From the NCBI GenBank assembly GCA_030613445.1, contig JAUWLY010000189.1:1-6024 (forward strand): 6,024 nt of DNA, given 5' to 3'. The notes below the pieces were generated by a model. The model had not been told where the DNA came from. It was given only the letters and a program-made list of their open reading frames with translations, and made no database searches. A program made the translations under genes and the position numbers. Positions 1-6,024 of this stretch are shown here, one piece after another. How positions within the stretch are numbered: position 1 is the stretch's first letter; every line of letters begins with the position of its first letter. This DNA is from Candidatus Stahliibacteriota bacterium. GTDB lineage: Bacteria; Hydrothermota; Tepidihabitantia; SM23-42.

Positions 1-1479
1 GTCGTGGTTGCTGCATGTACGCCTAAAACACATGAACCGAGTTTCCAAGATTCATTGACCATGATCGGTCTCAATCCTTACCTTTTTGATATCGCCAATA
101 TCAGAAATCAATGTTCATGGGTTCACCAGAAAGAACCGGAAAAAGCAACTGAAAAGGCAAAGGAATTGGTAAGAATGTCAGTTGCACGGGTACGAGAATT
201 AAAACCATTATTTATGAAAGAGCTGTCAGTTAACCGGGATGTTGTTATAATTGGTGCTGGTATAACCGGGTTAAGGTGTGGGCTCGATCTTCTCTTGCGT
301 GGCTTTAAGGTCAAGATCATTGAGAAGAATGAGGCTCCCGGTGGTTTGGTCCGTAATTTATCGAGTATCTATCCAAGTTTCAAGCCGGGCAAAGACATCA
401 TCAATAAACTGATCGATGAATTTACCAAAGCAGGCGGTGAATTTTTAACTTCTGCAGAACTGGTAGATGTTACTGGCTATGTTGGGAACTTTCAAGTAAA
501 ACTGAGCATTAAAGGAAAAGAAAGCGAATTTACGGTGGGCGCTATTGTTTTAGCTACGGGCGCAAGTCTTTACGACCCAGCCCAGAGATATGGTTATAGT
601 CGATACAAGAATGTGATAACCAATATGGAATTGGAAGAGAAGATCCTGACCAATGATATTAAAGATTTCAAGTCAGTCGCCTTTATCCAGTGTGTTGGTT
701 CAAGAGGTGATGCTGGTAATCCAGGATGTTCTCGATATTGTTGTCAGGCAGCAATAAAGGAAGCTATTCATTTAAGAGAAAAAGGTATTGATGTCGCAAT
801 TCTAAACCGTGGCGTCCGAGTGTATTCAAAAGGTGCCGAGAGGATGTATCGGAAAGCACGGGAATTAGGTGTGCTCTTTTTACCGTATGAGGATGAGCCG
901 GAGATTTCTGGTACTGATATGGCTAACCAGATAACGGTTTCATCAGTAGACCTCAATGCTGAGATCAGTGTACCAATCGACCTCATTGTGCTTTCCGTAG
1001 GTATGGTCCCGGCTGACGATTCATTAAAACTATCCGAATTACTCAAGGTGCCGCGAGGTCCGGATAAATTTTTCCTCGAACGTCATTCAAAATTTGGTCC
1101 GGTTGAAACAACAGTTGAAGGAGTCTTTTTGTGTGGTTGTTGTCAATTCCCCCAAGATATTGGTGATTCGATTTCTCAGGCATCAGCCGTGGCGTCCAAA
1201 GTCTCTGCTCTACTGAGCCGTGATAAGATTAGCCTGGCACCGATAACGTCCACAGTTGACGAAATATATTGCCGCGGTTGTGGTCGGTGTGCAGAAGTCT
1301 GTGAATTCCACGCAATTGAAATTATTGAGAAAGAAAAAGGTATTTATGTAGCACAGGTCAATGAAGCGCTATGTAAAGGGTGTGGAACCTGTGTACCTGC
1401 ATGTCCAACCGGTGCGATTGATCTCAAGCACTTTGAGAGTGAGCAGATCACAGCTCAACTGGAAGCATTGTTCAGTTAA
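1..1479 (+). CDS. hdrA: Compact HdrA-like FAD/iron-sulfur subunit (5' partial)
   Basis: An HdrA-family flavoprotein whose frame is open from base 1; 492 residues are visible. Alignment by eye with the second HdrA of the window suggests about 67 N-terminal residues are missing. Visible parts, numbered from the first codon: the end of the HdrA N-terminal domain (VAACTPKTHEP, Cys6; QCSWVH, Cys38), a Rossmann FAD motif GAGITG (85-90), the HdrA signature FIQCVGSR (Cys231) with GCSRYCC (Cys243, 247, 248), and a C-terminal two-cluster ferredoxin region (Cys424/427/430/434 and Cys458/461/464/468). It differs from canonical HdrA in two ways. The Cys-x-x-Cys/Sec motif is replaced by Pro-Gly-Lys-Asp, and the inserted ferredoxin domain of about 94 residues is absent. 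It probably passes electrons between MvhD and other HdrA/HdrD subunits; that is inference. mvhD begins 27 nt downstream. A Qmo-type HdrA relative is an alternative label. The family assignment is firm, the exact role is not. Confidence 0.93.
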   Translation, partial: VVVAACTPKTHEPSFQDSLTMIGLNPYLFDIANIRNQCSWVHQKEPEKATEKAKELVRMSVARVRELKPLFMKELSVNRDVVIIGAGITGLRCGLDLLLRGFKVKIIEKNEAPGGLVRNLSSIYPSFKPGKDIINKLIDEFTKAGGEFLTSAELVDVTGYVGNFQVKLSIKGKESEFTVGAIVLATGASLYDPAQRYGYSRYKNVITNMELEEKILTNDIKDFKSVAFIQCVGSRGDAGNPGCSRYCCQAAIKEAIHLREKGIDVAILNRGVRVYSKGAERMYRKARELGVLFLPYEDEPEISGTDMANQITVSSVDLNAEISVPIDLIVLSVGMVPADDSLKLSELLKVPRGPDKFFLERHSKFGPVETTVEGVFLCGCCQFPQDIGDSISQASAVASKVSALLSRDKISLAPITSTVDEIYCRGCGRCAEVCEFHAIEIIEKEKGIYVAQVNEALCKGCGTCVPACPTGAIDLKHFESEQITAQLEALFS

Positions 1480-1506
1480 ATGGTTAAAAGGTTAACAAGT
1501 TAGATT

Positions 1507-1968
1507 ATGGATTCGCAGAAAGCGAATTTTGAGCCGAAGATAGTAGCATTCTGCTGTAATTGGTGTTCTTACCCAGCCGCCGACGGTGCTGGTGTTTCAC
1601 GACTTCAATATCCAACAAATATACGAATAATACGAGTAATGTGCGGCGGGCGAGTGACCCCGGGATTGGTTTTAAAGGCATTTGAATTGGGTGCTGATGG
1701 TGTTTTGGTTGCCACGTGCCATTTTGAAGACTGTCATTATATGTTTGGTGCAAAAAAGGCAGCTGATGTTCACAATATCACTGAGCAACTTACTGCGATG
1801 ATCGGTATTGAAAAAGAAAGACTCGTGCTTGATTGGATTTCATCTGCCGAAGCCACAAAGTTTGCTAAGGTTGCTCAAGAGTTCACCGCGACAGTGCGGA
1901 AGTTAGGACCAAGTCCGATTAAGAAGGTCATCAGAGTATCAGATAATCAGGTTGGGGATGTAAAGTGA
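1507..1968 (+). CDS. mvhD: MvhD/FrhD-type [2Fe-2S] electron-transfer subunit
   Basis: A 153-residue protein of the methyl-viologen-reducing hydrogenase delta-subunit family. In methanogens MvhD links the electron-donating enzyme (MvhAG hydrogenase or formate dehydrogenase) to HdrA through one [2Fe-2S] cluster. The family cysteines are all visible: FCCNWCSY (Cys16, 17, 20), VMCGGRV (Cys46) and ATCHFEDCHY (Cys71, 76). The length is close to that usual for free-standing MvhD. The ATG at 1507 puts the first beta strand (KIVAFC) at residue 11, as expected; only a distant AAAAGG lies upstream, so the ribosome-binding site is weak. The TGA stop (1966-1968) overlaps the GTG start of the next gene by 4 nt, indicating translational coupling. 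This TGA is a real stop: the frame meets TAA five codons later. No selenocysteine is present, although Sec versions of this subunit exist in some methanogens. No hydrogenase or dehydrogenase partner is in the window. Confidence 0.93.
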   Translation: MDSQKANFEPKIVAFCCNWCSYPAADGAGVSRLQYPTNIRIIRVMCGGRVTPGLVLKAFELGADGVLVATCHFEDCHYMFGAKKAADVHNITEQLTAMIGIEKERLVLDWISSAEATKFAKVAQEFTATVRKLGPSPIKKVIRVSDNQVGDVK

Positions 1969-3107
1969 GTATCAAGAAGGCGATAAAAGAATCCAGAGCC
2001 TATTTATGTCTTGAATGCGGCAAATGTACTGGTTCATGTCCGGTTTCTCGTTTCAACCATGGCTATTCGCCACGCATATTAGTTAATAAAGCAATTCGTA
2101 GTGGTCAGCTTGAGTTATTAAAGGACAAGAATATCTGGGCTTGTTTGACATGCAAACTTTGTGATGAACGATGTCCGGCAAATATCGATTATATCAACCT
2201 GACCCTTGCTACCCGGCTTGAAGCACAGAAAATCGGTGAAGAAGCGATCTGTTCACATGGTGGTGCTGCACAATCATTGATGCGTATTATGTCGACACCA
2301 GATCTCCAACAGAAACGCATGGATTGGATCGATAATGATTTGAAAGTTGCCGGATCAGGTGAGACACTATATTTTGTTGGATGCTTGCCTTATTTTGATG
2401 TCCTTTTTAAAGATATCGAGGTCAATACAATAAATTCTGCCAAAGCCAGCATAAAAATTCTCAATCATCTCGGGATTACTCCGGTAGTACTACCCCAGGA
2501 ACGTTGTTGTGGACATGACCTGCTGTGGGGTGGTGATCTGGAAAATTTCAAGAAACTGGCAAAACATAATATTAATGAAATCAATAAAGCCGGTGTAAAA
2601 AAGATTATTTTTTCGTGCCCTGAGGGTTATCGGACATTTAAAATTGATTATCCAAAATATTTTGAATGCAAATTTGAAGTACAGCATATTACCGAACTTA
2701 TAGCTGAAGCGATCGATCAGGGAAAAATAAAACTTAAGGAGATGAACAAGACTGTTTGCTTCCAGGATCCCTGCAGACTCGGAAGGCATCTTGGGATCTA
2801 TGATGAACCAAGGAAAGCTATTACTTCGGTCCCGCAATTGAAATTGAAAGAGATGGCAAGAAGCAGAAATCAAGCCATGTGTTGTGGTGTTAGCGCTTGG
2901 ATGAACTGTTCCACATATTCAAAGAGTATACAACTTGCACGTTTGAAAGAGGCAAAGCAAACAACTGCCGACCTTTTAGTGCTGGCCTGCCCAAAATGCG
3001 AGATTCATTTTAATTGTGCGATGAAAGATGAAAAAGTGGGTAAAGATGTGAAGATCGAGACCATCCAACTAGTTACACTTATTGCGGATGCATTGATTGA
3101 CGGTTGA
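1965..3107 (+). CDS. hdrD: HdrD-like protein (HdrC-type ferredoxin domain joined to HdrB-type CCG domains)
   Basis: A 380-residue iron-sulfur protein with the HdrD layout. Residues 15-70 hold two [4Fe-4S] ferredoxin motifs (Cys15/18/21/25 and Cys60/63/66/70), spaced as in HdrC. Residues from about 135 onward hold two CCG repeats. The first has Cys140, Cys181-Cys182 and Cys218, but ends in CPEG, so its fifth Cys is replaced by Gly221. The second is complete: Cys270, Cys306-Cys307 and Cys342-P-K-Cys345. In HdrB/HdrD the complete CCG motif binds a noncubane [4Fe-4S] cluster that reduces disulfides, so only the C-terminal site looks fully equipped; proteins such as DsrK likewise have one. No membrane segment is evident, so it is probably cytoplasmic. 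The start is a GTG overlapping the mvhD stop (GTGA), with a G-rich GGGGA 6 nt upstream. The TGA stop is followed in frame by TAA two codons later. The disulfide substrate is unknown; the symbol is used by similarity. Confidence 0.85.
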   Translation: MSIKKAIKESRAYLCLECGKCTGSCPVSRFNHGYSPRILVNKAIRSGQLELLKDKNIWACLTCKLCDERCPANIDYINLTLATRLEAQKIGEEAICSHGGAAQSLMRIMSTPDLQQKRMDWIDNDLKVAGSGETLYFVGCLPYFDVLFKDIEVNTINSAKASIKILNHLGITPVVLPQERCCGHDLLWGGDLENFKKLAKHNINEINKAGVKKIIFSCPEGYRTFKIDYPKYFECKFEVQHITELIAEAIDQGKIKLKEMNKTVCFQDPCRLGRHLGIYDEPRKAITSVPQLKLKEMARSRNQAMCCGVSAWMNCSTYSKSIQLARLKEAKQTTADLLVLACPKCEIHFNCAMKDEKVGKDVKIETIQLVTLIADALIDG

Positions 3108-3108
3108 A

Positions 3109-3618
3109 ATGGCTAAAGATAAAATTGTCGTAAATTACCGATTCCGCGATAAGCTAAATAAGGTATCTGGTGGTAAACATCATAACTACTGTTACCAATG
3201 TAGTGCCTGTGTTGCAATATGTCCGGCTGCCCGGTTTGAAAAAGAATTCAACCCTCGTAAGATACTGCTAAAGACCTTATTGGGTATGGAGGAAGAGCTG
3301 CTTGGCAAAGATTCACCGATATGGCTCTGCACAAATTGTTATTCATGTTATGAACGATGTCCGCAGGATGTACGTCCTATTGAAGTGATTGTAGCGCTCA
3401 AGAACATGGCTGTAGAAAAAGGAACTGCACCTGCCAACTTGGCTAAACTTTCAGATAATATTGCGAAAACCGGCATGAGTGTGACCGTATCTTCAGCAGT
3501 CAACAGAAAAAGAGAGCAATTAGGACTTCCAGTACTGAAGACGATCCCGATCGATGAGTTGAATGCAATCCTTGAAGATGAAGAAGTAACATCAAGCGAT
3601 GAAACGGTCGATAAATAA
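3109..3618 (+). CDS. hdrC: Heterodisulfide reductase subunit C (HdrC)
   Basis: A 169-residue two-cluster ferredoxin subunit. It carries electrons from HdrA to the catalytic HdrB subunit. Two [4Fe-4S] motifs are visible: Cys28/31/34/38 followed by Pro (CYQCSACVAICP) and Cys74/77/80/84 followed by Pro (CTNCYSCYERCP). Between them lies the segment with FNPRKILLK that is typical of HdrC. The C-terminal tail (about residues 100-169) is charged and ends in an acidic stretch. I chose the ATG at 3109, one base after the upstream stop. An in-frame TTG at 3097 would add four residues but overlaps the preceding gene. Neither start has a strong ribosome-binding site, so reinitiation after hdrD translation is plausible. 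hdrB follows directly, as in methanogen hdrCB pairs. The same fold is repeated in the N-terminal part of the upstream HdrD-like protein. Confidence 0.93.
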   Translation: MAKDKIVVNYRFRDKLNKVSGGKHHNYCYQCSACVAICPAARFEKEFNPRKILLKTLLGMEEELLGKDSPIWLCTNCYSCYERCPQDVRPIEVIVALKNMAVEKGTAPANLAKLSDNIAKTGMSVTVSSAVNRKREQLGLPVLKTIPIDELNAILEDEEVTSSDETVDK

Positions 3619-3668
3619 GGAACTGTTGTGTTAATTGAATTATGCAAAAAGAAAGCCGTGGTACGATC

Positions 3669-4541
3669 ATGAAGGTCGTGCCTTTCTGGGGTTGTATGAT
3701 GCCCCTTAAATACCCTCAAATGGAATTGGCACTGAGAAACACTTTACCGCTATTAGGTATTGAGCTTGTTGATATTGATGGCTTCACATGCTGTCCTGAT
3801 CCTATCTATTTTAAAGCACGCGATAAGATGAAGTGGTTGGTAACGGCGGCACGGAATTTAGCAGTGGCAGAAGAGACTGATCATATGCTGATTACGATGT
3901 GCTCTGGGTGTGTCTCAACTCTGAAAGAAGCACAATTTCTCCTTAATGAAGACCTAGCATTGAAAGATGAGGTGAACAAGCGATTGAAAAAGGTGAATAG
4001 AGAATATAAAGGTAAGGTCATAATCAAGCATGCCGTCGAGATGATAAGAGATGACCTTGGTCTGGAAGCAGTAAAGAAATCAATAAAAAAGTCCCTTGAA
4101 GGGATTACCGTGGCGATTCATTATGGCTGCCATATACTAAAACCGAGTCAGATTATGCATGTTGATGATGCTGATTACCCTAATATACTTGAAGATTTTA
4201 TAACTGCCATGGGTGCAATTCCACTTGATCATCATGAAAAAGTACTGTGTTGTGGTAAAGGGTGTATGGACGAAGAACTACCTCTGGAAATGACTGAAGC
4301 GATCTTTGCATCGATTGAGAAGAGCGGTGCGGACTGTATGGGTTTGATCTGTCCGACATGTTTTTCGTCATTTGATTTAGGCCAAATAATGATATCCCGT
4401 AAAAAGGGAAAAAACTATAATATTCCAGTTATTTATCTTTTCCAGCTGCTCGGCCTTGCACAGGGCTTGACTGTCGAGCAGGTTGGTCTGCATACCCATC
4501 GAATAAAAGCAGACAAAGTATTGGAGAAGATAAATGGATAG
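3669..4541 (+). CDS. hdrB: Heterodisulfide reductase subunit B (HdrB), CCG-domain catalytic subunit
   Basis: A 290-residue catalytic subunit that in methanogens reduces the CoM-S-S-CoB heterodisulfide at two noncubane [4Fe-4S] clusters; in bacteria the substrate is generally unknown. Both CCG motifs are complete: Cys9, Cys41-Cys42, Cys78-S-G-Cys81, and Cys154, Cys194-Cys195, Cys228-P-T-Cys231. The first CC pair is followed by Pro (CCPDP) and the second by Gly (CCGKGC), as in true HdrB. I chose the ATG at 3669 because family members begin directly with the strand leading to WGC (MKVVPFWGC here). An in-frame ATG at 3642 would add nine unrelated-looking residues. An AAGGAA just after the hdrC stop lies about 20 nt before 3642, too far to favour it. 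The gene is separated from hdrC by 50 nt and ends in TAG inside a repeat-rich spacer. The length fits the family. Confidence 0.94.
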   Translation: MKVVPFWGCMMPLKYPQMELALRNTLPLLGIELVDIDGFTCCPDPIYFKARDKMKWLVTAARNLAVAEETDHMLITMCSGCVSTLKEAQFLLNEDLALKDEVNKRLKKVNREYKGKVIIKHAVEMIRDDLGLEAVKKSIKKSLEGITVAIHYGCHILKPSQIMHVDDADYPNILEDFITAMGAIPLDHHEKVLCCGKGCMDEELPLEMTEAIFASIEKSGADCMGLICPTCFSSFDLGQIMISRKKGKNYNIPVIYLFQLLGLAQGLTVEQVGLHTHRIKADKVLEKING

Positions 4542-4639
4542 TCTTATAGTCCGATGGTTGGATAGTCGAATAGTTATAATGAATAAACTATTAAACAATA
4601 AGGCAATAAGGCAGTATGACAATGAGACTATAGGACAAT
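4536..4639 (+). repeat. Loose short direct repeats in the hdrB-hdrA spacer
   Basis: ATAGTC occurs three times (4538-4543, 4546-4551, 4562-4567), two of them within GGATAGTC copies 24 nt apart. AATAAGGC is duplicated in tandem (4597-4604 and 4605-4612), and GACAAT recurs at 4618-4623 and 4634-4639. The first copy overlaps the hdrB stop codon. No open frame, tRNA or T-run terminator is visible in this 134-nt spacer. It looks like degenerate noncoding repeat DNA, with no function assignable. Confidence 0.6.
4569..4592 (+). other. Weak AT-rich hairpin in the spacer before Sec-hdrA
   Basis: AATAGTT (4569-4575) and AACTATT (4586-4592) are inverted repeats with a 10-nt loop. Only one G-C pair is present and no T-run follows, so it is not a convincing intrinsic terminator. 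It might slightly influence the hdrB/hdrA junction, or be chance in AT-rich repeat DNA. Confidence 0.25.
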
Positions 4640-4660
4640 TCAACAATCAGACGAACCACA

Positions 4661-4670
4661 AAGGAGGTGA
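4661..4670 (+). promoter_or_regulatory. Strong Shine-Dalgarno site of the Sec-hdrA
   Basis: AAGGAGGTGA is fully complementary to the bacterial 16S rRNA 3' tail. AGGAGG lies 8 nt before GTG 4676, which decides that start over the in-frame GTG at 4667 that the site itself contains. It is by far the strongest ribosome-binding site in the window; the upstream genes have weak sites or rely on overlap. Confidence 0.85.
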
Positions 4671-4675
4671 TTAAA

Positions 4676-6024
4676 GTGCCGCAGGATGATTTAAGGATTG
4701 GTGTTTTTGTGTGCGAGTGTGGGACGAATATAGCTGGTTCAGTAAATGTCGATGAACTCGTCGAGGATGCTAAAAAGATGGGTAATGTTGTGTATACGGC
4801 AAAGAACCGATACATGTGTGCTGAACCTGGGCAGGCAGAAATTAAAAAGGCAATAGAAGAGGAAAAGCTTAATAGAGTTATCGTAGCAGCCTGCTCACCA
4901 CGTATGCACGAACCCACATTCAGAGAGTGTGTTTCTTCAGTAGGTCTTAACCCCTATCTCGTTGATATGGCAAATATCCGTGAACAATGTTCTTGGGTTC
5001 ATATGGGCGATCGTAAGGCCGCGACAAAGAAAGCAAAAGATATTATGAAAGCCTACATTGCTCGAGCCCGTTATCTCGAAGCTCAGGATGAGACAGAAAT
5101 ACAAGTGACCAGGGCAACGCTCGTTATCGGTGGTGGCATATCTGGTATGCAATCAGCCCTTGATCTTGCTGATGCTGGTTACCAAGTATATCTGGTCGAG
5201 AAAGAACCAGCCGTCGGTGGTATAATGGCTCAGCTGGCTAAGACCTATCCTACTATGGACTGTGCGATATGAATACTCGGTCCGAAGATGATGGATGTCG
5301 GTCGACATCCTAACATAACACTCTTAACATATAGCCAGGTAGAATCTATCTCGGGTTATGTGGGGAATTTCCATGTTAAGGTGCAAAAGAAGACACGTTA
5401 TGTAAACGCAGAAGAATGTACGGCATGTGGTGATTGTGCTGAAGTCTGTCCGGTCATCGTCCCTGACGAGTATCAACAGGGATTATCATGTCGCAAGGCG
5501 ATTTATATCCCGTTCCCTCAGGCCATACCCTCTGCTTCAATCATTGATATGGAAAGCTGCCTCGGCATAAATCCGATCGCCTGCGGTAAATGTGCTGAAA
5601 AATGTGATAAGAAATGCATTGATTATGACATGAAAGACGAAGTGATTACATTCGATGTCGGTACGGTTATTGTCGCTACAGGCATGGATGTGTATGATCC
5701 TACAGAATTAGATGAATACGGTTATACAAAATACGAAAACGTCATAACAAGCATGGAGTATGAACGGCTTATGTCAGCAGGTGGACCTTCAGACGGCCAT
5801 TTTATCAGACCTACTGATAGAAAAAGACCCAAGACCGTCGGTTTTATTCAATGTGGCGGATCCCGGTGCGAGAAGATCGGGAAACCATACTGCAGTAATA
5901 TCTGTTGTATGAACACGATCAAGGACACATTACTACTCAAAGATCACTATCCTGATATTGAAGCCAAAGTCTTCTACATCGATATTAGAGCATTTGGCAA
6001 AGGTTTTGAAGATCTTTTCAAACG
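4676..6024 (+). CDS. hdrA: Selenocysteine-containing HdrA, FAD/iron-sulfur electron-bifurcating subunit (3' partial)
   Basis: A canonical HdrA read through an in-frame TGA at codon 199 (5270-5272); 449 residues are visible and the frame is open at the window end. HdrA carries the FAD that bifurcates electrons between ferredoxin and HdrBC. Visible in order: the N-terminal domain with CECGTNIAG (Cys13, 15), Cys48, AACSPRMHEP (Cys73) and QCSWVH (Cys105); the FAD motif GGGISG (152-157); DCAI-Sec-ILGPKM (Cys196, Sec199); VGRHPN; an inserted two-cluster ferredoxin domain (Cys248/251/254/258 and Cys295/303/306/310); and FIQCGGSR (Cys393) with YCSNICC. The C-terminal ferredoxin region lies beyond the window. 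The GTG at 4676 is the start because AAGGAGGTGA ends just before it; a GTG at 4667 lies inside that site. A conventional annotation would wrongly give a roughly 200-residue protein stopping at 5272. Sec-HdrA proteins are known in some methanogens and anaerobic bacteria. A point nonsense mutation is the alternative, disfavoured by the hairpin and the position. Confidence 0.92.
5270..5272 (+). other. In-frame TGA read as selenocysteine (Sec199 of HdrA)
   Basis: TGA replaces the second Cys of the HdrA motif C-x-x-C-x-L-x-P-K-M, giving Cys196-Ala-Ile-Sec199. The frame before and after it encodes continuous HdrA sequence with no shift and no further stop up to base 6024. Cys-to-Sec exchange at a redox or metal-binding Cys is the usual pattern for selenoproteins. 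TGA ends mvhD and the hdrD-like gene as an ordinary stop, so a general reassignment of TGA is unlikely. Confidence 0.88.
5293..5310 (+). promoter_or_regulatory. Bacterial-type SECIS hairpin
   Basis: GGATGTCGGTCGACATCC is a perfect inverted repeat; seven base pairs leave a GGUC tetraloop, with an eighth possible G-C pair across it. It begins 20 nt after the TGA, and the loop GGUC starts 27 nt after it. Bacterial SECIS elements sit in the coding sequence just after the UGA with a G (often GU) in the apical loop, and E. coli fdhF also shows a GGUC loop, as I recall it. ATG (5288-5290) can pair with CAT (5314-5316) below a small internal loop. The element overlaps codons for the conserved HdrA stretch DVGRHP, so coding and RNA constraints are superposed. 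SelB would bind here. Confidence 0.8.

Noticed and set aside
1966..1968. TGA at the end of mvhD as a second selenocysteine codon
   Set aside because: The frame meets TAA at 1984, there is no family sequence after it, and the next gene starts at the overlap.
2490..2873. Long open frames on the minus strand (also near 123-320, 768-1046, 1505-1753, 3348-3719, 4591-4917)
   Set aside because: They are antisense to well-supported Fe-S protein genes, have no recognisable motif, and contain runs of unlikely composition.
3105..3107. TGA at the end of the hdrD-like gene as a selenocysteine codon
   Set aside because: An in-frame TAA follows two codons later and hdrC starts at 3109.
4575..4580. TATAAT as a -10 promoter element before Sec-hdrA
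   Set aside because: No -35-like hexamer lies at the right distance and there is no TGn extension; in AT-rich repeat DNA the match may be chance.
4667..4675. GTG 4667 as start of Sec-hdrA
   Set aside because: It lies inside the perfect Shine-Dalgarno site, which is correctly spaced for GTG 4676.
5270..5272. TGA as a true stop, leaving a roughly 200-residue HdrA fragment or pseudogene
   Set aside because: The same frame continues with HdrA-conserved sequence for 250 codons, the TGA falls on a conserved Cys, and a SECIS-like hairpin follows at the right distance.

Overview
The window lies inside one co-directional (+ strand) gene cluster for a heterodisulfide reductase (Hdr)-type, flavin-based electron-transfer complex. 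All six genes point the same way and both edges cut a gene. Order: a compact HdrA paralogue (5' end missing), an MvhD-type [2Fe-2S] subunit, an HdrD-like protein (HdrC-like ferredoxin part joined to an HdrB-like CCG part), HdrC, HdrB, and a full-type HdrA (3' end missing). Apart from two short spacers (50 and 134 nt), the DNA is almost entirely coding.

The most notable point is at 5270-5272. The last hdrA has an in-frame TGA exactly where HdrA proteins carry a conserved Cys (C-x-x-C-x-L-x-P-K-M). The same frame then continues for 250 codons of unmistakable HdrA sequence to the window edge. A perfect 8-bp inverted repeat with a GGTC apex (5293-5310) follows 20 nt after the TGA, at a distance and with a loop typical of bacterial SECIS elements. 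I read this as a selenocysteine-containing HdrA (Sec199) with a bacterial SECIS, not a stop or a broken gene. Two other genes in the cluster end normally in TGA, so the code is not reassigned.

The organism is most likely an anaerobic bacterium with moderately AT-rich DNA and selenocysteine machinery. Support comes from the coding-region SECIS (archaeal SECIS elements usually lie in untranslated regions), a perfect AAGGAGGTGA ribosome-binding site, and many oxygen-sensitive Fe-S proteins. The sequence does not let me name the phylum. The spacers contain loose short repeats of the sort that may help place the genome.

Proposed working model (inference from the family): MvhD delivers electron pairs from an enzyme outside the window (hydrogenase, formate dehydrogenase or similar) to HdrA. 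HdrA FAD splits them between ferredoxin and, through HdrC, the CCG-type disulfide-reducing centre of HdrB. The second HdrA, which lacks the Cys/Sec motif and the inserted ferredoxin domain, and the HdrD-like protein suggest either an enlarged complex with two HdrA types or two related complexes encoded together. The physiological disulfide substrate is not evident.
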